Shown in pieces: positions 1-6,333 of a DNA stretch of 11,422 bases. The DNA is taken from positions 1-11,422 of the forward strand of contig JAAYXC010000246.1 of NCBI GenBank assembly GCA_012516115.1. Direction: 5' to 3'. Source of the DNA: Bacillota bacterium (lineage in GTDB: Bacteria > Bacillota > UBA4882 > JAAYXC01). The stretch's first letter is position 1. Each line of letters starts with the position of its first letter. The notes under the pieces were generated by a model that saw only the letters and a list, made by a program, of their open reading frames with translations, did no database searches and was not told the DNA's origin. A program made the position numbers and the translations under genes.

Positions 1-1
1 C

Positions 2-1438
2 CTCGGGGCCTTACTTGGTACGGCCATAGGGGTCTTACCCGGACGGGGGCCGGCCGCCACCATTTCGCTTTTGCTCCCGCTCACCTATGCTTTGGGCTCG
101 CCCATCACCTCCATGATCATGCTGGCCGGGATCTATTACGGGGCTATGTACGGCGGGTCCACCACTTCGATCCTGCTCAATATCCCGGGGGAGTCGGCCT
201 CGGTGGTGACCTGTATCGACGGGTTCAAAATGGCCAAGCAAGGCCGGGCCGGTGAGGCCCTGGGGATTGCGGCCATCGGTTCGTTCATCGCCGGTACGGT
301 GGGGGTCATCGGGCTCACCTTTGTCGCCCCGCCGCTTTCAGCTTTCGCCGTGCAGTTCGGGCCGGCCGAGTATTTTTCCCTCTGTTTGCTCGGGCTCATG
401 CTCGCCACCTATCTTTCCGGGAAGTCCCTGATCAAAGGGTTGATCATGGCCATCCTCGGCCTCCTTCTGTCCATGGTGGGGATCGACCCGGTCACCGGGA
501 CTTATCGCTACGACTTCGGCACTCTGATCCTGAAAGACGGGATCGACTTTTTGATCCTGGCGATGGGCGTTTTCGGGATCGGCGAGATCTTCATTACGCT
601 CGAAGAAAAGGTCAAAAGCGAGCTTGTGACGACCGAGATCAAAGGCCTCTGGCCGACCATTCGGGATTGGGCGGAGTCCAAGTGGGCCATTCTCCGGGGA
701 TCCCTGGTCGGTTTTCTGGTGGGGCTTCTCCCGGGGGGTGGTGCGGTAATGGCTTCCATGCTCTCCTATGCGGTGGAGAAGAGGTCGGCCAAACACCCCG
801 AGAGATTCGGCGAAGGAGCCATCGAGGGGGTGGCCGGACCGGAATCGGCGAATAACGCCGCGGCCAGCGCTTCGTTCATCCCCATGCTCACCCTGGGTAT
901 CCCCGGCAATCCAGCCATCGCCATGCTCTTTACCGCCTTGCTCATCCAGGGCGTGCAACCGGGGCCTTTCCTCATCCGGGAACACGCGGATGTTTTCTGG
1001 AGCGTCGTCGCCTCCATGTACGTGGGAAACGTGCTCCTGCTCATCCTTAATTTGCCGCTCGTTGGCCTCTGGGTCCAGATGCTCAAGATCCGTTACTCGA
1101 TCCTGGCGCCCATCATCGTCATGATCTGTTCCATCGGTGTCTACAGCATGAAGAACAACCTTATGGACGTGGTCCTGATGTTCATCTTCGGCATCGTGGG
1201 GGATTTCCTGCGATAGCTGGAGTTCGAGCTGGCCCCGCGTCTTGTGGCGTTCGTCCTCGGCCGGATCCTTGAGGAGAGGTTCCGTCAGGCCCTGCTCATT
1301 TCCCACGGATCTTTCACCATCTTCTTTACCCGGCCGATCTCCGCCATGATGCTCGGTCTGGTCGCTATTATTATCGTCTTTTCGCTGGTCATGTCGATCG
1401 TTAAGTTCCGGCGTACCCGACAGCAGGTGACGGCTTAA
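2..1438 (+). pseudogene. tctA: TctA-family permease of a tripartite tricarboxylate transporter, 5'-truncated by the window, with an in-frame TAG
   Basis: This is the large membrane permease of the TctABC family, which imports carboxylates with a periplasmic binding protein. The frame is open from base 2, and roughly 20 N-terminal residues lie outside the window. Family signatures are clear: GVLPGRGPAA (usually GLGP), GIYYGAMYGGSTTSILLNIPG with VVTCIDG soon after, a second GLLPGGGAVMAS loop, and FIPMLTLGIPGNPAIAMLF. A TAG at 1214-1216 (codon 405 of the fragment) interrupts the frame. The same frame then continues to TAA at 1436-1438 with typical TctA C-terminal sequence (LAPRLVAFVLG, then ILEERFRQAL and FFTRPISAMML). 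The stop falls where relatives usually have Lys, in a pattern like LRKLGF, so AAG to TAG is the simplest explanation. Truncation would remove about 74 residues including the last membrane segments. No ribosome binding site precedes the second part. The Arg in GRGP is also unusual. Readthrough or a sequence error remain possible. The family call is firm; pseudogene status is less sure. Confidence 0.85.
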
Positions 1439-1447
1439 AGTAATCAT

Positions 1448-1453
1448 GGAGGT
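1448..1453 (+). promoter_or_regulatory. Ribosome binding site of the Gfo/Idh/MocA gene
   Basis: GGAGGT, 9 nt before ATG 1463. It decides the start, because the two upstream in-frame GTG codons (1454 and 1457) are too close to it to be used. Confidence 0.7.
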
Positions 1454-1462
1454 GTGGTGGTA

Positions 1463-2497
1463 ATGGTCGGAGATCGTCTAGGACTCGGCATTCTCGGCTG
1501 CGGATTGATCGCCAGGATCCATCTGGAAGCCCTCCGTGGGGTGGCCCAGTTTCGTCCGGTGGGAGTCTACGATATCGTTCCGTCCCTGGCCGAGGGGCTG
1601 GCCGGGGCGCACGGGTTGAAATGTTATCGTGCTTTCGAGGAGCTTCTCGCCGATCCGGAGGTGGATGTGGTGGATATCTGTCTACCCAGTGGCCTCCATG
1701 CCGAGTACGGAATCCAGGCGGCCCGGGCCGGTAAGCACGTGATCGTCGAAAAGCCCATCGACGTGACTATGGAAGCGGCCCGGAGCCTTATTAGCGCCGG
1801 AAAAGAAGCGGGGGTCTTTTTGGCGGTGATCCTGCAGAACAGGTTTGCGCCCTCCGTCCGGCGGGTCAAAGAAGCCCTGGCGGCGGGGCTGCTGGGCCGT
1901 CTTTACGCCGGTGAGGCGACCATTAAATGGTACCGTGACGAAAAGTACTTTTCTTTAAGTAAATGGAAGGGTACGAAGCGCTACGACGGCGGGGGCGCCT
2001 TGATGAACCAGGGTATTCATACCATCGACCTCCTCCTCTGGTTTTTGGGGCCGGTGAAACGTTTAACGAGCCTGGTCCGGACCGTCCGTCACCCCATCGA
2101 GGTGGAGGATCTGGCTGTGGCCCTTTTGGAGTTCGAAAACGGGGCCATCGGGACCATCACCGGGTCCACGGCCATGAAACCGGGTTTTCCGGAGCGGATC
2201 GAGCTTTTCGGTGAGAAGGGTGCCGTGGTCTTGGAGGCAGGGCGGATCGTCCGGTGGAAGGTGGACGGAAGCGAAGAATCAGCCTTCTTGGACGAAGCGC
2301 CCCTGGCGTCCGGGAGTTCGGATCCGGCCGGCATCCCCGTCACGAACCACCGGGCGCAGTTTGCGGCCATCGGCGAGGCGCTTCTCCAGAGGCGGCAGCC
2401 GCCGGTAAGCGGGGAGGAATCACTCCGCGCTTTGGGCGTTATTCTCGCTATCTATGCCGCGGATGGGAAATGGATCGAAGTCGGCGGGAAGGGATGA
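1463..2497 (+). CDS. Gfo/Idh/MocA-family NAD(P)-dependent oxidoreductase
   Basis: A probable cytoplasmic sugar or sugar-acid dehydrogenase of 344 residues, normal for the family. The N-terminal Rossmann domain (residues 1-120) has the dinucleotide-binding signature GLGILGCGLIARIH at residues 7-20 and the EKP motif with Lys97. The C-terminal alpha/beta domain begins near residue 125 and has DGGGALMNQGIHTIDLLLW, in which His186 and Asp189 lie at the usual catalytic positions. This motif resembles MviM and UDP-sugar-acid dehydrogenases such as WlbA, but the substrate cannot be read from sequence. A GTG at 1454 would also open the frame, but it abuts the GGAGGT at 1448-1453. ATG at 1463 lies 9 nt from it and is preferred. 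The gene starts 24 bp after the TctA stop, so the two are probably cotranscribed, suggesting that the dehydrogenase acts on the imported compound. Unlike its two transporter neighbours, its frame is intact. Confidence 0.93.
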   Translation: MVGDRLGLGILGCGLIARIHLEALRGVAQFRPVGVYDIVPSLAEGLAGAHGLKCYRAFEELLADPEVDVVDICLPSGLHAEYGIQAARAGKHVIVEKPIDVTMEAARSLISAGKEAGVFLAVILQNRFAPSVRRVKEALAAGLLGRLYAGEATIKWYRDEKYFSLSKWKGTKRYDGGGALMNQGIHTIDLLLWFLGPVKRLTSLVRTVRHPIEVEDLAVALLEFENGAIGTITGSTAMKPGFPERIELFGEKGAVVLEAGRIVRWKVDGSEESAFLDEAPLASGSSDPAGIPVTNHRAQFAAIGEALLQRRQPPVSGEESLRALGVILAIYAADGKWIEVGGKG

Positions 2498-2607
2498 AAC
2501 ACTTTGATGGTCCATCTAAAATCGTAAAGGGGGGATGTGAAGTTTTTGAGGGGGGTTAAAAGAAATACTTTTTGACCTGCTAAGGAAAGAGAAAGGAGGA
2601 AGAAGGG

Positions 2608-3582
2608 ATGTTCAAACGGCGAGCGGTTGGGTTGGTAATCGCGCTTCTTCTCTGTTTGGTTCTTTCTTCCAACGCCCAGAACAAAAGGGTTATCCGGGTG
2701 GCCAATGCCTTTGTCAGCGGTAATATCATGAGCCTCACCATGGAGAAATTCAAAGAGATCCTCGAGGAGCGAAGCGGTAAATGGTTTGAGATCCAGACCA
2801 ACCTCAATATTCCCAATACAGAGGAAAAAGCCAACGAGGTTTGCAGCAAAGGCGAAGTGGAAATGCAGTCGACCGGCGGTTACCCTTTGCAGGTCTTCGC
2901 CCCCCAATATTCCTTCTTTAACGCTCCTTACGTGATGAAGGACTTCGAACACTTCACCCGGGTCTGGAACGGCCCGTTGGGCCAGAAGGCCATGGAGGAA
3001 GTGGAGAAAAACGGTAACATGATCTGGTTGGGTAACGTCTATCGTGGGCTCAGGCAAATGACGAGCAACAAACCGATCTACACCGTGGATGATGTGGCCG
3101 GGTTGAAGCTGCGCCTCCCGGCGGTGGAGACCTGGGTTACCGTTTGGAAGGCTATGGGCGCCAATCCGGTGACGGTCCCTTTGAACGAGCTATATAATTC
3201 CTTGAAGGATGGTCGGGCCGAGGCCTCCGAAGGCGACATCCCGCAGATCCACATTTACAAACTCTACGAGGTGCATTAATATCTTACCATAACCAACCAT
3301 CTCGTCCAGACGGGGGGCGTCTTGATCAATAAGAAGTTCTTCGAGACCCTCTCCCGGGCGGAACAGGAAATGATCAAGAAGGCCGCCAGGGAAGCCATCG
3401 AGTGGGCGACCAATAAAGTCAAGAGCGAAGAGACCCAGCTCCTCGTCGATCTCCAGAAGAAGGGGATGCGGGTGATCCTCCCGGACGCCGAGTCCTTCCG
3501 GGAGAAGGGTAAGGTGGCGGTGGAGGAACTCTTTAAGAAACAATGGACCGTCACCACCTGGCCGGAGGTCCTGGCCCAGTAG
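2608..3582 (+). pseudogene. dctP: TRAP transporter periplasmic substrate-binding protein (DctP family) with an in-frame TAA
   Basis: A TRAP-type solute-binding protein, which captures an organic acid outside the membrane and delivers it to DctQM permeases. ATG 2608 follows AAAGGAGG by 8 nt. Residues 1-23 form a signal peptide: the basic start MFKRR, a Leu-rich core, and a likely cut after SSNA. Family features follow: RVANAF near residue 30, VYRGLRQMTSNKPI, and the ligand-binding segment GLKLRLPAVETWVTVWKAMG with GANPVTVP. A TAA at 3277-3279 breaks the frame inside the conserved YEVxKYLxxTNH stretch, which here reads YEVH-stop-YLTITNH. Another 100 residues of DctP-like sequence continue in frame to TAG at 3580-3582. 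Restored, the protein would be 324 residues, the usual length. AAA to TAA in a Lys codon is the simplest cause. No DctQ or DctM gene lies in the window, so the protein is either an orphan or serves permeases encoded elsewhere. A sequence error or readthrough would make it functional. Confidence 0.85.
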
Positions 3583-3614
3583 AGGTCTTTCGGTTTCCTC
3601 GTTTGGTTCTCGAC

Positions 3615-3641
3615 GGGATGGCATAACGCCATCCCTTTTTT
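3615..3641 (+). terminator. Rho-independent terminator after dctP
   Basis: A perfect 8-bp stem (GGGATGGC at 3615-3622, GCCATCCC at 3628-3635) with loop ATAAC is followed directly by six T. It lies 33 bp past the dctP stop and 15 bp before the rnpB -35 element, so it separates the transporter cluster from rnpB. Confidence 0.9.
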
Positions 3642-3655
3642 GGCATTTAGCGCTG

Positions 3656-3684
3656 TTGACAGGGGAACGCGGACCGGATATAAT
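3656..3684 (+). promoter_or_regulatory. Consensus sigma-A promoter of rnpB
   Basis: TTGACA at 3656-3661 and TATAAT at 3679-3684 are separated by exactly 17 bp. Both hexamers match the housekeeping consensus in full. Transcription should start near 3691, a few bases before the first helix of RNase P RNA. Such strength fits a constitutive, abundant stable RNA. Confidence 0.95.
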
Positions 3685-3695
3685 CCAACTGTCGG

Positions 3696-4083
3696 GGACA
3701 ACTGTGCCGGGCAACCGCGGGGGCGAGGACCGAAAGGTCGCTTCCGAGGAAAGTCCGAGCTCCACAGGGCAGGATGCTGGGTAACGCCCAGCGGGGGCGA
3801 CCCCAGGGAAAGTGCCACAGAAAAGGAAACGCCCAACGGAACCCGCCCGGGTTTCGCGGCAAAGCTGAAAAGGTGCGGTAAGCGCGCACCAGCGGCCGGG
3901 TGACCGGTCGGCTCGGCAAACCCCATCCGGAGCAAGACCGAATAGGAGGGAGATAGGGTGGCCCGCCCTTCCCTCGGGTAGGTCGCTGGAGACGCCGCGG
4001 CAACCGGCGTCCTAGATAGATGGTTGCCACCCCGTGGATCGCGAGGTTCCGGGGTACAGAACTCGGCTTATAGGTACAGTTTT
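3696..4083 (+). ncRNA. rnpB: RNase P RNA, bacterial type A
   Basis: The catalytic RNA of ribonuclease P, which trims the 5' leader from pre-tRNAs. Conserved blocks appear in the order of E. coli-like type A RNA: GAGGAAAGTCCGAGCTCC then ACAGGGCAGGATGCTGGGTAA (near 3748-3785); AGTGCCACAGAAA; GGTGCGGTAAGCGCGCACC; CGGCAAACCCCATCCGGAGC followed by AAGACCGAATAGG; GGGTAGGTCGCT; CCTAGATAGATGGTTGCC; and ACAGAACTCGGCTTATAGGT. Terminal helix P1 forms between AACTGTGCC (3700-3708) and GGTACAGTT (4073-4081) with one G-U pair, which sets the ends to within a few bases. The length of about 388 nt is normal. The gene has its own promoter and terminator and is convergent with hsp20. Small reading frames on either strand here are not genes. 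Confidence 0.97.
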
Positions 4084-4085
4084 CA

Positions 4086-4126
4086 AGCGGGGCTCTCCGG
4101 TCGAACCGGGGAGCCCCGCTTTTTTT
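4086..4126 (+). terminator. Rho-independent terminator of rnpB
   Basis: A 15-bp stem (4086-4100 with 4106-4120), perfect except for one G-U wobble, has a 5-nt loop TCGAA and runs into seven T (4120-4126). It begins 3-5 nt after the mature rnpB end. On the opposite strand the hairpin is not followed by a T run, so it serves mainly rnpB. Confidence 0.95.
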
Positions 4127-4158
4127 ACTTTTACGGTTCCCTTCGCGGGGGCCGAGGC

Positions 4159-4569
4159 TCAATGGATTTCAAGCCGGCGGGCGTGCGGGCGGTTGCCTTC
4201 TGCCTTGGGTAAAACGATCTCCAGGAGACCATTGCGGAAGGTGGCCTGGGCTTCTTCCGGTTTGACCGGTACGTTCAAGGGAACGACCCGGGTGAACGAA
4301 CCGTAAGAACGCTCGCGCCGGTAGTAGCCCTGGTTTTCCTCTTCGGCCTCCATCCGGGCTTCCCCCTTCAGGGTGACGCTGTCTTCGTCCACCGTCACCT
4401 CGATATCGTCACGGTTCAGGCCCGGAAGATCGGCCCGGACCACGATGGCGTCCCGCCGATCCAACACGTCGACCATGGGTTGCCATGGCTGGCCGCCGAA
4501 CATGCGGTTAACCGTGTCGCGGATGGCGTAGAGCTCGCTAAAGGGATCCCATCGCATCAGGTTTGGCAT
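4159..4569 (-). CDS. hsp20: Small heat shock protein, Hsp20/alpha-crystallin family
   Basis: An ATP-independent holdase chaperone of the cytoplasm that binds unfolding proteins as large oligomers. It has 136 residues, typical of bacterial members. A short N-terminal arm (MRWDPFSELYAIRDTVNRMF) precedes the alpha-crystallin domain at about residues 32-121. That domain has ADLPGLNRDDIEVTV, the strand SVTLKGEAR, YYRRERSYGSFTRVVPLNV, and the family hallmark AxFxNGLLxIVLPK near residues 109-122. The C-terminal tail ends RRLEIH, in which LEI is the IxI-type anchor for oligomer assembly. GGAGGT (4579-4584) stands 9 nt before the ATG. The gene follows the small unknown gene by 75 bp. That gap holds a possible promoter and two related GGGA...TCCC elements. 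No CIRCE or CtsR site was recognised, so its heat regulation is unknown. It converges on rnpB. Confidence 0.96.
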   Translation of the reverse strand: MPNLMRWDPFSELYAIRDTVNRMFGGQPWQPMVDVLDRRDAIVVRADLPGLNRDDIEVTVDEDSVTLKGEARMEAEEENQGYYRRERSYGSFTRVVPLNVPVKPEEAQATFRNGLLEIVLPKAEGNRPHARRLEIH

Positions 4570-4586
4570 TCTTTCTGCACCTCCGA

Positions 4587-4657
4587 CGGGATCATTATTT
4601 CCCCTCTCGCGCCACGTTAAAACCCGCTCCTCCCCACCCGGGGATCATTTCCCCTCC
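4587..4657. repeat. Two related GGGA...TCCC dyad elements upstream of hsp20
   Basis: The sequence at 4640-4654 is a perfect inverted repeat, GGGGA-TCATT-TCCCC. At 4588-4603 a similar element reads GGGA-TCATTATT-TCCC. The two share CGGGATCATT and TTTCCCCTC, so they also form a direct repeat about 52 bp apart. The upstream copy covers the stop codon of the 109-residue gene; the downstream copy covers the candidate hsp20 -10. They may be operator sites or a small local duplication. Confidence 0.45.
4594..4622 (-). promoter_or_regulatory. Possible hsp20 promoter
   Basis: Reading on the minus strand, TTTTAA (4622-4617) and AATAAT (4599-4594) are 17 bp apart, 25 bp before the hsp20 start codon. 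The -35 match is poor (three of six), so this is tentative. The -10 lies inside the first GGGA...TCCC element. Confidence 0.3.
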
Positions 4658-4974
4658 GCCAGGGCGGCCAAGTACTCCTGGGTGACACAGTACTGGGCTT
4701 CGCCTCCGTCCGCCGGGGCTGCGGCCAGGATGCCTTCGTTCGCCAGTTCTTTTACCATCTCGGCCACGGCCTCGCCGTTGAAACGGTTTTCCAATAAAGC
4801 CCGAAACTCCGAAAGGCGGAGGAATTTTTCTCCCGGAGCCGTCTTGGTCCGGGCCAATTCCAGGACGGCATTCTGGAGAGAAAGGAGATCTTCTTCCCGG
4901 ATCACCAAAAGCCCACCCTTCTCTCTGACATCGTAAATTTCTGGCCAAATCGTCAAAGTAATATTCGACGCCAA
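4645..4974 (-). CDS. Small protein of unknown function, possibly winged-helix-like
   Basis: I do not recognise this 109-residue protein. It is soluble, with no signal peptide or membrane segment. Residues 27-80 look helical and end in EMVKELANEGILAAA, followed by a short strand-like QYCVTQEYLA. That order resembles the last helix and wing of a small winged-helix domain, but this is only a structural guess. The longest frame begins with TTG 4974, 28 bp after the recO stop, with only a weak purine-rich ribosome binding site. An alternative GTG at 4905 follows GAAGGGTGGG and would give an 86-residue product starting VIREEDLL. Codon use and GC content match the neighbours. Position suggests it is the last gene of the ruvX-mltG-queH-recO run. 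Confidence 0.65.
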   Translation of the reverse strand: MASNITLTIWPEIYDVREKGGLLVIREEDLLSLQNAVLELARTKTAPGEKFLRLSEFRALLENRFNGEAVAEMVKELANEGILAAAPADGGEAQYCVTQEYLAALAEGK

Positions 4975-5002
4975 GGCAGAATCTCTTTCTTTTTTCCGGG
5001 AA

Positions 5003-5758
5003 TTATTTTCGTTCGTCCGGGCCCACCAGTTCGGCCAGAAACCGGAGAGAGCGGAGCTCTTTTTCCAGCCGGACTTCGAGAAAAGCCCGGAGAAGGAGGT
5101 GGAAGCTCCGTCGGTCCTTGGGCGTCAGGGGGACGAGGAAATCCCGGGCGCCGGCCAGGGCCTCCTCCATCGCCCGCCGCAGTGCTCCGGCGAGGGAGAA
5201 AGCGCCGGACGGACGGGGGCAGGTGAGACAATAGATCCCCCCTGCGGCCGGATGAAAGAAAGATTCCTCTCCGGGTGCCGGCCGGCGGCCACAGGCCAGG
5301 CAGTGGGTCAGGGCCGGGCGGAACCCGGCCATGGCCAGGAGGTTCAGGGCGAAAAACCCCGTGACTCCTTCCGGATCTTTCCCCTCCTCCAGCGCCCTCA
5401 GACTTTCCAGAAGCAGCTCAAAGGCTTCCGGGCATGGCTCCCGTTCGGGGAGAAACTCCCCGGCCAGTTCGGCCAGATACGACCCGTAGGCCAAAAGGAG
5501 CAGATCGTCGCGGAGACGCTGAAAAGAACGGATTCCTTCCACCTGGCTCACTTCATCCAGGCCGCGGCCGGAAAAGAGGGCCAGACGGAGGTGGTTGAAG
5601 GGCAGGGTCAGGCCCACCAGACGGTTGCGCGGCCGTCGCGCTCCTTTCGCCACCGCCTCGATCTTCCCTTGCTCGCGGCAGAGGAGGACCACGATCCGGT
5701 CGGCCTCGCCCAGATCGCGGTTGGCCAGGACGATCCCTTCCGCCCGGTAAAGGGTCAA
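5003..5758 (-). CDS. recO: DNA repair protein RecO
   Basis: RecO acts with RecF and RecR to load RecA on SSB-coated single-stranded DNA in gap repair and recombination. From the chosen TTG at 5758 it has 251 residues, the normal length. Residues 1-80 form the N-terminal OB fold (LYRAEGIVLANRDLGEADRI, then KGARRPRNRL). A helical C-terminal domain follows with a Zn-finger-like pair of CxxC motifs at Cys153/156 and Cys177/180 (HCLACGR, YCLTC), as in many RecO proteins. The frame stays open 49 codons further upstream, but that part overlaps queH and has no RecO similarity. TTG 5758 follows GGGGGAGG closely and begins 1 nt after the queH stop, so translation of the two is probably coupled. RecO next to YqgF/MltG genes is not a functional link in itself; shared transcription is the inference. 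Confidence 0.95.
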   Translation of the reverse strand: MTLYRAEGIVLANRDLGEADRIVVLLCREQGKIEAVAKGARRPRNRLVGLTLPFNHLRLALFSGRGLDEVSQVEGIRSFQRLRDDLLLLAYGSYLAELAGEFLPEREPCPEAFELLLESLRALEEGKDPEGVTGFFALNLLAMAGFRPALTHCLACGRRPAPGEESFFHPAAGGIYCLTCPRPSGAFSLAGALRRAMEEALAGARDFLVPLTPKDRRSFHLLLRAFLEVRLEKELRSLRFLAELVGPDERK

Positions 5759-5759
5759 A

Positions 5760-6317
5760 TCATCCTCCCCCTTTCCCGGGCGGCCGCGTTTTGCGGCTCC
5801 TTTCCCGTTCGCTGTAGAGACAGCCGCAATACTTTTGTCGATATAACCCCAACCGTGCGGCCTCGTCCTGGGCTGCCCGGAACCCCGCGCGCCAGTCGGC
5901 GGCAAGGAATTTCAGCCCATGGGCGGCGGCCACTTTTTCTCCCACGGCCAAAAGGAGCTCGCGGTTCTGGTAAGGACTGAGCAGGAGGGTGGTGCTCAAA
6001 GTAGTCAGACCAAGCTCATGGGCCTTGGTCGCCGCCCGTGTCAAACGGAGTTCGTAACAGTGGCGGCATCGATCCTCTTCGTGAAAGCTTACGCGGCGGA
6101 AGAACTCTTCCGGTTCGTAGTCCGGTTCGAGGAAGGCGGGCAATCCCCGGAGGCGGGCCAGGGCCAGGAAAGCCTCGCGTCGGGCCTCGTACTCTCGATA
6201 GGGATGGATGTTGGGGTTGGCGAAAAAGAGCACGGGACGGATGCCGGCGGTCAAGAGTTGGGCGGTGCTAAAGGTACTGCAAGGACCGCAACAGGCATGA
6301 AGCAGGATCTCATCCAA
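5760..6317 (-). CDS. queH: Epoxyqueuosine reductase QueH (formerly DUF208)
   Basis: QueH reduces epoxyqueuosine to queuosine at the wobble base of GUN-anticodon tRNAs. It is an iron-sulfur enzyme unrelated to the cobalamin-dependent QueG. The 185-residue product carries all family motifs: LHACCGPCS (Cys9, Cys10, Cys13), NPNIHPYREYEARR, DRCRHCYELRL (Cys84, Cys87), FxxTLLLSPYQN-like STTLLLSPYQN, and YRQKYCGCLYSE (Cys164, Cys166). The cysteines are the expected cluster and catalytic ligands. The frame extends upstream into mltG in a different reading frame without similarity. TTG 6317 lies directly before the conserved DEILLHACC and is preceded by AAAGGGGGGAT, so it is taken as the start. It begins 16 bp after mltG and ends 1 nt before recO. 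Other queuosine genes are not in the window. Confidence 0.95.
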   Translation of the reverse strand: MDEILLHACCGPCSTFSTAQLLTAGIRPVLFFANPNIHPYREYEARREAFLALARLRGLPAFLEPDYEPEEFFRRVSFHEEDRCRHCYELRLTRAATKAHELGLTTLSTTLLLSPYQNRELLLAVGEKVAAAHGLKFLAADWRAGFRAAQDEAARLGLYRQKYCGCLYSERERSRKTRPPGKGGG

Positions 6318-6333
6318 GGAAATCCCCCCCTTT

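Noticed and set aside
1214..1216. TAG read as pyrrolysine
   Set aside because: TctA is not a known pyrrolysine protein, no pyl gene is visible, and the neighbouring gene has a TAA, which pyrrolysine cannot explain. It is kept only as a search target.
338..1447. Long minus-strand open frame (369 codons) opposite tctA
   Set aside because: Its translation is rich in charged residues typical of antisense frames of GC-rich genes, matches no family, and lies wholly opposite a clear TctA sequence.
2572..2599. TTGACC before dctP as a -35 element
   Set aside because: There is no -10-like hexamer 16-18 bp downstream, where the ribosome binding site lies instead.
3640..4162. Small open frames on both strands over rnpB
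   Set aside because: The sequence is fully explained by RNase P RNA with its promoter and terminator.
5099..5980. Plus-strand open frame of 293 codons opposite recO and queH
   Set aside because: It is antisense to two well-supported genes, has low-complexity Gly/Arg/Gln-rich content, and lacks a ribosome binding site.
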